DNA of 64,000 bases from Microglena sp. YARC (Eukaryota; Chlorophyta; Chlorophyceae; Chlamydomonadales; Chlamydomonadaceae): the NCBI GenBank assembly GCA_022414725.1, contig CM039463.1:76322617-76386616 (forward strand), given 5' to 3'. The notes below the pieces were generated by a model, which was given only the letters and a program-made list of their open reading frames with translations, was not told the origin of the DNA and made no database searches. Position 1 is the first letter of the stretch; every line of letters starts with the position of its first letter. The position numbers and the translations under genes were made by a program. Shown one piece after another: positions 1 through 10,499 of this stretch.

Positions 1-786
1 AGCACCCATGTTACCAACACCAACCATGCTGGTACATGGGGCAAGTGCCGCCAGATGCCGAACCTTTAGATCTAAGTGGCACCGCACCCGGTGTAACCGG
101 TGTATCAGTGAAGTCTCTGCTACATTGAGGGCGGTGACCAACACCATTCATGCTTCTGATGCTAACCAACAGCACCCATGTAACCAACACCATCCATGCA
201 TGCTGCTACATGGGGCAAGTACCTCTAGACGCTGAACACTCAGGTCTAAGTGGCCCCGCTTCCGGTGTAACAGGTGTTACAGTGGAGTCTCTGCTACATT
301 GAGGGCGGTAACCAACACCATCCATGCTGCTGCTGCTACTGCTAACCAACAGCACCCATGTAACCAACACCATCTATGCTTCTTCTGCTAACCAACAGCA
401 CCCATGTAACCAACACCATCTATGCTTCTTCTGCTAACCAACAGCACCCATGTAACCAACACCATCTATGCTTCTTCTGCTAAACCAACAGCACCCATGT
501 AACCAACACCATCTATGCTTCTTCTGCTAACCAACAGCACCCATGTAACCAACACCATCTATGCTTCTTCTGCTAACCAACAGCACCCATGTAACCAACA
601 CCATCTATGCTTCTGCTGCTAACCAACAGCACCCATGTAACCAACACCATCTATGCTTCTGCTGCTAACCAACAGCACCCATGTAACCAACACCATCTAT
701 GCTTCTTCTGCTAACCAACAGCACCCATGTAACCAACACCATCTATGCTTCTTCTGCTAACCAACAGCACCCATGTAACCAACACC
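1..786. repeat. Tandem minisatellite, ~45-bp unit
   Basis: From about 344 to 790 a unit built on ACCAACAGCACCCATGTAAC plus CAACACCATCTATGCTTCTT repeats about ten times with small CTG/CTT length changes. The first 340 bases hold two longer copies of a block ending in CTCTGCTACATTGAGGGCGG, which recurs inverted at 5150-5310. I see no exon here; it is most likely ORP intron. Confidence 0.8.
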
Positions 787-1646
787 ATCCCTGCTGCTGT
801 AGGTGGCAAGTGCTACCTCCGAGGCCTCTCCCAGCCCAACATGTCCCTAATGGTCAAGCAAACCTCTCAAAATATTGCTACCCCCACCCCCACCCACCCC
901 CCACCCCCCATGCCCCCAACACATCCCTGCTGCTGTAGGTGGTAAGTATTGCTTACGCGGCCTCTCCCAGCCCAACGTGTCCCTCTTGGTCAAGCAAACC
1001 TCTCAAATATTGCTACCCACCCCACCCCCCCCCCCGCCCCCCATGCCCCCAACACCATCCCTGCTGCTGTAGGTGGCAAGTACTGCTTCCGAGGCCTCTC
1101 CCAGCCCAACGTGTCCCTCATGGTCTCTTGGTCAAGCAAACCCATCAAAATATTGCTACTCACTACCACCAGCACCAGCACCACCTGGCCCACCGCCCCC
1201 CCCCCCCCCTTATGCCCCAAACAGTCAAACAAACCAAGTAAGAAGTAAACCAAGTAAAAAAAAACCATAAAAAAAAATAGAAGTAAGAAGTAGGCAAGCA
1301 CCTGAATAAGCTGATAACCAACACCATCCATGCTGCTGCTGCTGCTGCTGCTGCAAACCGACAGCACCCATGTAACCAACACCATACATGCTTGCTGCTA
1401 GTAGGTGGCACGGAGTACGCTTTCGGAGGCCTCTCCCAGCCCAACTTGTCCCTTATGGTCAAGTACTACGGCTTCAAGACATTTGCAAAAGGTTTCAAAT
1501 ATGTTGAAAAAGCTGGTAACCAACACCATCCCTACTGCTGTAGGTGGCAAGTATCGCTTCCGAGGCCTCTCCCAGCCCAACTTGTCCCTTATGGTCAAGT
1601 ACTACGGCTTCAAGACAGTTGCAAAAGGTTTCAAATATGTTGAATA
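787..1646 (+). repeat. Five partial copies of ORP exon 1680-1901, each with a 3' splice site
   Basis: Blocks starting near 803, 939, 1073, 1404 and 1542 repeat the beginning of the exon at 1680, including the acceptor-like CTGCTGTAG and the peptide RGLSQPN(L/V/M)SLMVK. The two nearest the exon continue through YYGFKTFAKGFKYVE before stopping; the three farther copies end sooner and run into C-rich sequence. None carries the 3' half of the exon or its donor. They are not likely to be independent exons. Confidence 0.8.
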
Positions 1647-1679
1647 AGCTGGTGACCAACACCATCCCTACTGCTGTAG

Positions 1680-4600
1680 GTGGCAAGTATCGCTTCCGAG
1701 GCCTCTCCCAGCCCAACGTGTCCCTCATGGTTAAGTACTATGGCTTCAAGACGGTCGCCAAAGGTTTCAGATACGTTGAATTCAGGGACGGCTCGCGCAT
1801 AGACATCCAATACCCCGCCTACGTGATGAGGGGGGTGGTCCGTAGCTCTAGGCCTCGAGCAGAGGTTGAGGGAACTGCCACCTTCACATACGCCCATGCA
1901 GGTACGGCTGGAAGCGTGTGCATTCTGTGAATGATCATAATGGTAATTGACTCGGAATGACTTTGAATTTCTTGACTTGACTTGACTGGACTCAATTTGA
2001 CTTGACCTGACTTGACTTGACTTGACTCGACTCGACTCGACTCATCTTGACTCGACTCGTCTCGACTCGACTTGACTCGACTCGACTTGACTCGACTTGA
2101 CTTGACTTGACTTGACTTGACTTGACTTGACTTGATTTGACCGCCTTCACCTATTCCTGTAAAGGTATGTTTGCCAGTATGTGCATATTCATCCAGTGAA
2201 TTTCAAAAAATTTGACTTTGACTCAATTTTGCCTTGATTTGACTTGATTTGCCTTGACTTCACTTGCCTTCACTTGAGTTGACTTCACTTCACTTCACGT
2301 CACTTCACGTCACTTCACTTCACGTCACTTCACTTCACGTCACTTCACTTCACGTCACTTCACTTCACCTCACTGAACTGAACTGAACTGAACTGAACTG
2401 TCTGGCTGAATGGATGGATGGATGGCTGACTGGCTGGCTGACTGACTGACTGACTGGCTGACTGACTGACTGACTGACTGACTGACTGACTGACTGACTG
2501 ACTGACTGACTGACTGGCTGACTCACTGACTGGCTGGCTGGCTGGCTGACAGACTCACTCACTCACTCACTCACTCACTCACTCACTCACTCACTCACTC
2601 ACTCACTCACTCACTCACTCACTCACTCACTCACTGACTCACTGACTCACTCACTCACTGACTCACTGACTCACTGATCACTGACTCACTGACCACTGAC
2701 TCACTGACTCACTGACTCACTGACTCACTGACTGACTGACTGACTGACTGACTGACTGACTGGCTGACTCACTGACTGGCTGGCTGGCTGGCTGGCTGAC
2801 AGACTCACTCACTCACTCACTCACTCACTCACTCACTCACTCACTCACTCACTCACTCACTCACTCACTCACTGACTCACTCACTCACTCACTCACTGAC
2901 TCACTCACTCACTCACTCACTGACTCACTGACTCACTGACTCACTGACTCACTGACTCACTGACTCACTGACTCACTGACTCACTGACTCACTCATCACT
3001 GACTGACTGACTGACTGACTGACTGACTGACTGACTGACTGACTGACTGACTGACTGACTGACTGACTGACTGGACAGACTGACTGATTGACTGACTGAT
3101 AGACTGACTGACTGATTGACTGACTCGCTGACTGACTCGCTGGCTGCAGGACTGAAAGCCATCATCAATTTTGGACACATCAAGGGGGGTAAAGGCTACC
3201 AGCGTCGTACAGACGCTGTGAAAGGCGGCATCTGGGTGGTTGACCCCAGTGCAAGAAGCGGGGTGTCAGGTACGGCTACATTTATTGTGTGGGTAGGGTC
3301 GTGTGGGTGGTCCACAGTGTTTGTGAGTGTCTTTTAAGGTAATGATAAAGCCTGGTGGGGCTTGGTGTAAAGGGAGCCCATCGTACACGGGTGGGGAGCG
3401 GTCTCTCACCTCAACTGGATAAGCTACCATCGCGGTTGACAACGACCTGCAACACCAAGATTGATCGAAGGGGGAGTCGAACCCCCGAATCTTCATCCTC
3501 AAGCGATCTGGTCTACCATTAGACCATTGTATATCACTGAAAGGGGCTGTGTGTGTTGTAAGTTATCTTCAAACATATGGATTCTAGTAAAACTAAAGCA
3601 AGCAAGCAAGACTCTGGTGCTGCCAAACGCTGTGAAGGGAGGTATCTAGGTGGTTGACCCCAGTGCAAGAAATGGGGTGTCAGGTACAAGCTACAGGCTA
3701 CGGGTAAGGTGTGGGTGTGGGCGTGGAGGTGGGGAAAGGTGACGTGTGTGTGTGTGTGTGGATGTAATAAATTCTTTTCAAAAATATAGATCCTAGTATG
3801 ACCAACATCTAATGTTTGTATCTGGATGTTCGATCCCAGTGCAAGAATCTGAGTGTCGACGGTGTGGGTGCGAAGGTGGATGTAATAAATTCTCTTCACA
3901 AATATCCATTGAAAGACTAATATCTAATGTTTGCATCTGGGCTGTCGACCCTGGTGCGAGAATCGTAATGTCAGGTACAAGCTACAGGTCTGAGAATGAA
4001 TTATATTTTAACGAAATGTCGTAAAACTAATATCTAATGTTTGTACCTGGGTGGTCTACCCCAGAGCGAGAATCGTTGTGCCAGGTACAAGCTACAAGTT
4101 TGACAATAAATGATCTTCAAAAAGATCGATCTTACAACTAATATTTAATTTATGTATGTAGGTGGTTGACCAGGGTACTTAAAATTGCCAAATTGTCCAG
4201 CGCTTTAGCACACTTGAAAACAAAAAACTGCGCTTTGTGGTGCAAAAAGCGTAAAAGTTGCTTGCTGCGCCCTCAGGGAGTTGCAAAAAACTGCGCTTAA
4301 AGCGCAGAAGGGGTCATAAAGTCAGCGCTCAAAAGCGCAAAAGCGCGCGCTTTGAATTACCCTGTGGTTGACCCCAGTATGAGAATCTGAGTGTCAGGTA
4401 CAGTTGACCCCAGTATGAGAATCTGAGTGTCAGGTGCAAGCTACAGGCCGGCAATAAATTCTCTTCACAAATATCCATTGAAAGACTAATATCTAATGTT
4501 TGCATCTGGGCTGTCGACCCTGGTGCGAGAATCTGAGTGTCAGGTACAAGCTACAGGTCTGACAATGAATTATATTTTTAAGAAATATCGTAAAACTAAT

Positions 4601-7153
4601 ATCTAATGTTTGCATCTGGGCTGTCGACCCTGGTGCGAGAATCTGAGTGTCAGGTACAAGCTACAGGTCTGAGAATGAATTATATTTTAAAGAAATATCG
4701 TAAAACTAATATCTAATGTTTGCATCTGGGCTGTCGACCCTGGTGCGAGAATCTGAGTGTCAGGGACAAGCTACAGGTCCAATAATAAATTATCTTCAAA
4801 AAGATATATCGTAAGATTAATATCTAATGTTTGAATGTGGGTGGTCACCCTCAGTGCAAGAATCTGAGTGTCAGGTACGGGCTTCAGGCCTGATAATAGA
4901 TTCTCTCCAAAAAGATCAATTGTAAGAGTGTAAGAGTGATATATAATGTTTGTATCTGCTTGGTCGACCACAGTGCGAGAATCTGAGTGTCAGGTAAAGG
5001 TACATGTCTGACAATAAATTATCTTCTCAAGTATTGATTCAATCGGACTCTTGAAAAATAAAGAAATAGTTTGCCTTATTACGAGGCGTGAGGGGGGGCA
5101 GCCTGTTTGCTTGCACTGGGGCCAACCACCAAATAGAAAGGACATGTTTCTTTGTACCGCCCTCAATGTAGCAGAGACCCCACTGTTTCATTTGTACCGC
5201 CCCAAATGTAGTAGAGACCACACTATTTCATTTGTACCGCCTTCAATGTGGCAGAGACCCCACTGTTCCATTGTACCGCCCTCAATGTAGCAGAGACCCA
5301 ACTGTTTGCTTGCACTGGGGCCAACCACCAATGACACAAAATATATTTTAAATGTTCAATTCTAGCTGATTATATTAAAACATTTGTTTTTGTTTGTCAG
5401 GTACTAGTTAGCCCCATGGCCCTCCCAGCAGGCCCCAGGAGCAACAGGAATAGGATCAATTCGAGCCGGCCTCAGAAACAGACTAATGTATATATTTTTA
5501 ATTTGTTTGTCAGCTACTAGTCAGCCCCGTGGCCCTACCAGCAGGCCCCAGGAGCAACAGGAACAGGATGAATTTGTATCATCCTCAGAAACAGGCTATT
5601 TTTTTTTGTTTTTTCGTCAGCTACTAGTCAGCCCCGTGCCCCCCCCCCCCCCCCAGCAGGCCCCAGGAGCAACAGGAACAGGATGAATTTGTTATCAGCC
5701 TCAGAAACAGGCTATTGTTTTGTTTTTTTGTCAGCTACTAGTCAGCCCCGTGCATCCCCCCCCCCCCCCCCCCCCCCCCACCAGCAGGCGCCAGGAGCAA
5801 CAGGACAGGATGAGTTTGAGTCAGCCTCAGAAACGGACTAATATCTATTTCTGTATTTGTTTGTCAGGTACTAGTCAGCCCCGTGGCCCTCCCAGCAGGC
5901 CCCAGGGGCAACAGGAACGGGATGAATTCGAGTCAGCCTCAGAAACTGACTATACAGAGGACGAGAGCCCTTTGGACAAGGCCAAGGTAAGGGCGCTGGT
6001 TCTGGCTGGCTCTGGGCTTCTGTTTTAGGGTCTTGCTTTGGGTCTGGGTTTGGGTTTAGTCTCGGTCTTGAGTTTGGGTTTAGTCTGGGTCTGGGCTTCT
6101 GTTTTAGGGCCTTGCTTTAGGTCTGGGTTTGGGTTTAGTCTCGGTCTTGAGTTTGGGTTTAGTCTGGGTCTGGGCTCCTGTTTTGGGGTCTTGCTTTGGG
6201 TCTCAGTTTGTTTGGGTCTGGGTTTAGTCTGGGTTGGGTCTGGGTTTAGTCTGGGTTTGGTTAGGTTTGGGTCTGGGTTTGGCTTGGGTCTGGGTTTAGA
6301 CTGGGTCTTGGGTCTTGGTTTGGGCCTGGGTCTGGGTTTAATCTGGGTCTGGGTTTAGTCTGTGTCTTTGGTCTTGGTTTGTGTCTGGGTTTGGGTCTGG
6401 GTTTTGGTCTGGGTCTTTGTTTGGGTCTGGGTTTAGTCTGGGTCTTGTTTTTTGACTGGATTTAGTCTGGGTTTGGGTTTAGTCTGGGTCTTTGTTTGGG
6501 TCTGGGTTTGGGTTTGGGTCTGGGTCTTGGTTTGGGTCTGGGTTTAGTCTGCGTCTTGTTTTTGTCTGGATTTAGTCTGGGTTTTGGTTTTGTCTGGGTC
6601 TTGGTTTGGGTCTGGGTTTAATCTGGGTCTGGGTTTGGTCCGGGTTTAATCTGGGTTTTGGTTTGGGTCCGGGTTTAATCTGAGTTTTGGTTTGGATCTG
6701 GGTTAAGTCTGGGTCTTGGGTATTGGTTAGGGTCTGGGCTTAGTCTGGGTCATGGGTTTGGTTTGGTTTGGGGGTTTGGGTCTTGGGTCTTGAGCTCAGG
6801 CTCTGGCCCTCTTTCTCGCTTTCGCTTTCTCTTTTGCTGGTGGTGTCAGTCACTGGCCAGCCCCATGCCGCCCTCCATAGCCCCCGTGAGGAACAGTAGG
6901 AAGGATGGGGGATGAGTTTGAGTCAGCCTTGGAAAATGAATACACTGAGGACGATAGCTCTTTGGGCAAAAGGGAAAGGTATGGGTGTGGGTCTGCCTCT
7001 GCCTCAAGCAACTCTCTCACTCTCACTCTTGCTTTCACTTTCTCTCTTGCTGAGGCATGCAGCTCGGCACATTACCCAACTCACAGCACCCCAGGATTAC
7101 TACCCAACATGCAGGGGTTCTGGTTTTGGGTGTGGATCTGCCTCTGGCCCTTG

Positions 7154-7223
<70 letters not shown>

Positions 7224-7932
7224 CTGATGCATGCATGCATGCATGCATGCACACAGCTCAGCCCATTGCCCAACTCACCCCCATCATAACTACCAAACAT
7301 GCAGGGGGGTACCGCAGAAAAGTTCAATATGGATGACTTCCTTGACCAGCCAAACCAGAAGTCCGATGTGAACAGTGTTGCTAAGAGCGGAGGTAGCAAG
7401 GGAATGTTCTCAGGCCTCACAAAGATGATGGGCTACGCTGCACCTGAGCTAGAGGACCCCGAGGTTTCACTAGGAGCCCCTGTCTGCCGATTGGAGGGCA
7501 GTTGGCTCTCCCATTTGGCGTGTGACGGGAAAATGTAAGTGGTGGTACTAGTGGTGGTGGTTGCATGTCACTGTTGTTGTTGTTGTTGCTGCTGCTCCTC
7601 CTGCTCGTGGTGGTGGGGGTTGGAAAGCCTGATCAAGATGGTGGTGGTGGTGGTGCTGGTTGTGTTTTATTGCCTCACCAAGATGGTGGTGCTGCTGCTG
7701 CTGCTGCTGGTTGTGTTTGTTTCCTCACCAAGATAATGGTGCTGGTGCTGGTTGTGTTTTGTTGCCTCACCAATATGATGGGCTACGCCGCACGCGAGTG
7801 TGAGGACCAGAGGTGTCACTAGGAGCTCCCGTGTGTCGATTGGAGGGCAGCTGGCTCTCCCATTTGGCGTGTGACGGGAAAATGTAAGTGGCGGTACTAG
7901 TGGTGGTGGTTGCATGTCACTGTTGTTGCTGC

Positions 7933-7984
<52 letters not shown>

Positions 7985-9458
7985 GCTGCTGCTGCTGCTG
8001 CTCTTGCTCGTGGGGGTGGGGGTGGGAAGGCCTCGCCAAGATGGTGGTGGTGCTGGTTGTGTTTTGTTGCCTCGCCAAGATGGTGGTGGTGGTGGTACTG
8101 GTTGTGTTTTTTGTTTTGTTACCTCACCAAGATGGTGGTGGTGGTGGTACTGGTTGTGTTTTTTGTTTTGTTACCTCACCACGATGGTGGTGGTGGTGGT
8201 TGTGTTTTGCCGCCTCTCCAATATGATGGGCTACGCCGCACCCGAGCTAGAGGACCCTGAGATGTCACTAGGAGATCCGGTGTGTCGATTGGAGGGCAGC
8301 TGGTTCTCCCATTTGGCGTCTGGAAAATGTGAGTGGTGGTACTGGTGGTGGTGATGGTGGTGGTGATGGTGGCGGTACTGGTGGTGGTGATGGTGGTGGT
8401 GATGGTGATGGTGGTGGTGATGGTGGTGGTTGCATGTTGCTGTTGTTGTTGTTGCTGCTGCTGGTGCTGTTCTTCTTTCGTTGCTGCTGCTTCTAATGGT
8501 GGTGGTGATGGTGGTGGTTACATGTTGCTGTTGTTGTTGTTGCTGCTGCTGATGCTGTTCTTCTTTCGTTGCTGCTGCTTCTAATGGTGGTGGTGATGGT
8601 GGTGGTTACGTGTCGCTGCTGTTTTTATTGTTGCTGCTACTGGTGGTGGTGCTGATCGTGCTGTGTTGCCTCACCAAGATGGTTGGTGGTGATGGTGGTG
8701 CCGATCGTATTTTGTTGCCTCACTCGATCGTTTTCCGTCGTTATTGCTCCTGCTGCTGCTGCTGCTGCTGCTGCTTTTCGTTCCTGTGGAAAAACAACTT
8801 CAATGGCAATGTTTCCTCCCACCCACCCATCAACCTGCCCAACCAATCACCCACCTATGTAACTCACCCACCTGCCACCTACGCGTCCACCTACGAAAGG
8901 TTGTGGGTCCTACGTGACGAGCCCTGCCAACCTTGGATCTCTTTAGATGACATACTTCCCTCAGATAGCCACTATAGGCTGGACCTGTCCACCCACCCAC
9001 CCACCCATCAACCAATTACCCACACATGTAACGAACCCACCTGCCACCTACGCGTCCACCCACCTCAGGTTGTGGCTCCTAAGTGACAACTCTGCCAGGC
9101 TGGACCCCTCTTTAGATGATGCACTGCCCTCAGATAGCCTCTATAGGCTAGACCTGTCCACCCACCCTCCCACCCACCACCCATCAACCTGCTTAACCAA
9201 TGACTCACCCATGTCACTCACCCACCTGCCACCTACGCGTCCACCCATTACAGGTTGTGGGTCCTACGTGACGAGCCCTGCAAACCGTGGATCCCTTTAG
9301 ATGATGCACTGCCCTCAGATAGCCGCTATAGGCTAGACCTGTCCACGCTGCGCAGTGGGGATGTGAAACAGGCGCAGGTGATGAAGGAGAAGCTGGAGAA
9401 CCGACAACGAGCGGACAAGAAGCTTAGAGAGGAAGGTGGTGGTAGTGGTGGGCACTGA
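1680..9458 (+). CDS. Oxysterol-binding protein-related protein (ORP), 3' five exons
   Basis: Lipid-transfer protein of the OSBP/ORP family, which moves sterols or phosphoinositides between membranes. Seen: exons at 1680-1901, 3150-3269, 5868-5986, 7305-7534 and 9254-9458 join through GT-AG introns with phases that match at every junction, giving 297 residues and a TGA stop; the start lies upstream of the window. The order matches the C-terminal half of the ORD: KYYGFKTVAKGFRYVEF and a VEGTATF strand (exon 1), GLKAIINF (exon 2), an acidic Ser/Gln linker (exon 3), CRLEGSWLSHL (exon 4), and the family C-terminal signature LPSDSRYRLDLSTLRSGDV plus KEKLENRQRADKKLREE (exon 5). The lipid-binding EQVSHHPP motif would be upstream. 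The first intron is 1.2 kb of GACT/TCAC microsatellite. Every exon has partial copies in an adjoining intron. The family call is firm; the ligand is unknown. Confidence 0.85.
1940..3147. repeat. Intronic GACTT / GACT / TCAC microsatellite
   Basis: About 1.2 kb of simple repeat fills the first visible ORP intron: GACTTGACTC runs (1950-2140), CACTTCACGT runs (2270-2370), then long TGAC and TCAC tetranucleotide tracts to the acceptor at 3147-3149. The Ser-Val-Gln and Thr-Asp-Ser reading frames in it are artefacts of the repeat. Confidence 0.95.
3340..3530 (-). mobile_element. tRNA-derived SINE, copy 1
   Basis: Read on the minus strand it starts with an A-box-like TGGTCTAATGGTAGACC and a B-box GGGGGTTCGACTCCCCC, followed by a conserved body and the 3' end ACCAAGCCCCACCAGGC. 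The same body and tail recur at 9940, 11634, 17159 and 45984. No acceptor stem can be formed, so this is not a tRNA gene. Confidence 0.75.
3620..5000 (+). repeat. Array of ~11 partial copies of ORP exon 3150-3269 with 5' splice sites
   Basis: A ~110-bp unit (AATATCTAATGTTTGCATCT, then GTCGACCCTGGTGCGAGAAT, then GAGTGTCAGGTACAAGCTAC) repeats between 3620 and 5000. The middle matches the 3' end of the exon at 3150-3269 (GIWVVDPSAR..GVSG), including its donor GTCAG/GTAC. Copies lack the first half of the exon and any acceptor. One copy is split by the MITE at 4171-4364. The true exon is upstream of the array. Confidence 0.8.
4171..4364. mobile_element. hAT-type MITE, CAGGGTACT family, copy 1
   Basis: A 194-bp element begins CAGGGTACTT and ends AATTACCCTG. 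It is flanked by a perfect 8-bp direct repeat TGGTTGAC (4163-4170 and 4365-4372), the target-site duplication length of hAT transposons. The interior is made of GCGC-rich words (AGCGCTTTAGC, AAAGCGCAG). No transposase is present. Confidence 0.9.
5150..5312. repeat. Short tandem repeat of a ~36-bp unit
   Basis: Four to five units of TTTGTACCGCCCTCAATGTA followed by GCAGAGACCCCACTG. The same word occurs in the opposite orientation at about 105-140 and 280-315, so two ORP introns share an inverted repeat family. Confidence 0.75.
5401..5815 (+). repeat. Four partial copies of ORP exon 5868-5986
   Basis: Copies start at 5401, 5514, 5621 and 5735 directly after a TTTGTCAG or TTCGTCAG acceptor and read (G)TS(Q)P..PSRPQEQQEQDEF..ASET before turning into T-rich sequence. 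Only the copy at 5868 continues through DYTEDESPLDKAK to a GTAAGG donor. Two copies contain C homopolymers that break the frame. Confidence 0.8.
6010..6790. repeat. Intronic minisatellite GGGTCTGGGTTTAGTCT
   Basis: About 780 bases of imperfect TCTGGGTTTAG/GGGTCTTGGTTTG units. It resembles telomeric TTTAGGG in composition but is imperfect and lies inside an ORP intron. Confidence 0.9.
6850..6979 (+). repeat. Degenerate sixth copy of ORP exon 5868-5986
   Basis: After the acceptor GGTGTCAG at 6842-6849 the sequence again reads TDFESA-like text (FESALENEYTEDDSSLGKRE) and ends at a GTATGG donor, but it contains an in-frame TAG and a frame change in its first third. It lies downstream of the intact copy. 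Splicing from 5986 to 7305 skips it cleanly. Confidence 0.7.
7150..7255. repeat. (TC)n and (ATGC)n microsatellites
   Basis: A pure TC tract of about 60 bases is followed by several ATGC units, just upstream of the polypyrimidine/acceptor region of the ORP exon at 7305. The Arg-Glu and Leu-Ser reading frames here are artefacts. Confidence 0.9.
7560..8760. repeat. Intronic GTT/GGT/GCT trinucleotide repeats
   Basis: Nearly continuous triplet repeats fill the intron after the ORP exon at 7305-7534. Long Leu, Val, Cys and Gly frames result from the repeat and are not genes. Two partial exon copies are embedded (7768-7883 and 8217-8328). Confidence 0.9.
7768..8328 (+). repeat. Two partial copies of the 3' half of ORP exon 7305-7534
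   Basis: At 7775-7883 and 8222-8328 the text MMGYAAPELEDPE..SLG..VCRLEGSW recurs and ends at AAAAT/GTAAGT or AAAAT/GTGAGT donors like the true one at 7534/7535. The first copy is frameshifted; the second stays open but lacks two residues (CD) before the donor. Neither has the exon's first half or its acceptor. Confidence 0.8.
8885..9160 (+). repeat. Two partial copies of the last ORP exon
   Basis: Near 8893-8988 and 9069-9159 the start of the terminal exon (LWVLRDEPCQPWISLDD, LPSDSHYRLDLST) is repeated; the second copy has an acceptor-like CCTCAG. Each runs into CCCACCCA repeats in place of the conserved ending. The second copy carries a stop early in the exon. Confidence 0.8.
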
Positions 9459-9459
9459 G

Positions 9460-9826
9460 TAGGAACCGGCATATCATATGATGTTCACCCCAAACACTCA
9501 AGCGCACCCGTAGGGATTCGAAACCAGCACGTTCTTCAGTCCAGCAAAATGATCTACCACTGAACCATTCGCCGAACCGGGATTAAAAGTTGATTTTCAT
9601 GAAGATGAGCATTCATTAGTCTGGTGTGTTACACGATACAGCAATAAGTAAGGACCGGCATATCATATGATGTTGCCCAAAGGCGAGTATGATATCATAT
9701 GATATCATACAAATTGCATCATATGCTATTGTATATAAATGATAACTTTAGCCCAGTCAGACTGCCGGCATCAAATGATATCATATGATGACATGATATC
9801 ATATGATATCACATTGCCGTTCCCTT
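9460..9826. mobile_element. AT-rich TAGGR MITE interrupted by a SINE head, abutting the ORP stop
   Basis: The element starts TAGGAACCGGCATATCATAT at 9460, restarts with TAAGGACCGGCATATC near 9649, and ends GCCGTTCCCT near 9825. Flanks GCACTGAG (9452-9459) and GTACTGGG (9827-9834) match at 6 of 8 positions. The left flank contains the ORP stop codon, so the insertion sits directly behind the coding sequence. Length is inflated by an inserted tRNA-like segment. Confidence 0.65.
9490..9590 (-). mobile_element. tRNA-derived SINE head, copy 2
   Basis: On the minus strand TGGTTCAGTGGTAGA (A box) is followed by GGTTTCGAATCCCTACGGG (B box) about 40 bases later. The SINE body seen in other copies is missing. 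It lies inside the MITE at 9460-9826. Confidence 0.7.
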
Positions 9827-9939
9827 GTACTGGGTGAGGGCATAGCTTGAAAACGGACAGCAACAGGACATGAGCTGGCAGCCATACTGGTAGTTGGCCA
9901 TCCCCAGGACTGCTTGCACAATTGTTGTATGTGTGTGGA

Positions 9940-10090
9940 AAGGAATGATATCGCCTGGTGGGGCGTGGTATTAAGAGAGTCCTGTCTTCCGGCGGTACAG
10001 AACGGGCTGCTACTTTACCTGGACAGTGCTACCATGGCGGTTGACAGCGACCGCGAACACTAAGGCGCACCCCTAGAGATTCGTGTGCGT
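9940..10090 (-). mobile_element. tRNA-derived SINE, copy 3, head truncated
   Basis: Minus strand: only the end of the B box (ATCTCTAGGGGTGCGCC) survives, then the shared body GTTCGCGGTCGCTGTCAACC and the tail ATACCACGCCCCACCAGGCG. Confidence 0.75.
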
Positions 10091-10124
10091 GTGGACTAGT
10101 GTCACGCACTGTTACTCTGGGGGG

Positions 10125-10320
10125 GAGCTATGCATGGTAGCTTCCAGACAGCTCCATCAGCCAGTCACTGGCTCAATCCCATAGCTTTCAGCTGCATTGG
10201 AATGCCCACCCTGTCAGCGTTCAGACACACTAGCTAGCTTTGGGTTTGGCCCAAGGATGGAGAAAGGGAGCTGCCAAGAAGCTGCTACATGTAGCCCACA
10301 AACGAAACAGTGGTGTCATC
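10125..10320. mobile_element. MITE with AGCTTCYAGRCAGCTCC ends, copy 1
   Basis: Left end TGGTAGCTTCCAGACAGCTC and right end GGGAGCTGCCAAGAAGCTGC are imperfect inverted repeats around a body with AGCTTTCAGCTGCATT. Family members also lie near 10500, 18497, 20430, 29880 and 61313. Confidence 0.65.
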
Positions 10321-10499
10321 AACTGTTAGGGTTCGGAGGTTAGGGCTGATCGCTACCCTAATTAGCCCTTACAGGGATGATCGATAAATGAGCCATATTA
10401 TGGCTAAACTAATTTAGCCAAACTTAGCAAAAAGAAACCAGAAATGGTGCCATGGTGTTCAGAAGTGTGTTGTTATACCTCCTGCTGTCATGGTGCGGA

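Noticed and set aside
2365..3183. Reading frames rich in Ser-Val-Ser-Gln and Thr-Asp-Ser-Leu
   Set aside because: Translation of GACT/TCAC microsatellite inside an intron; open in several frames and both strands.
3460..3530. Possible tRNA gene on the minus strand
   Set aside because: A- and B-box-like sequences are present, but no acceptor stem pairs and the sequence continues into a repeated body; it is the head of a SINE.
7539..8760. Poly-Leu, poly-Val and poly-Cys frames that look like membrane proteins
   Set aside because: Products of GTT/GGT/GCT triplet repeats in the ORP intron.
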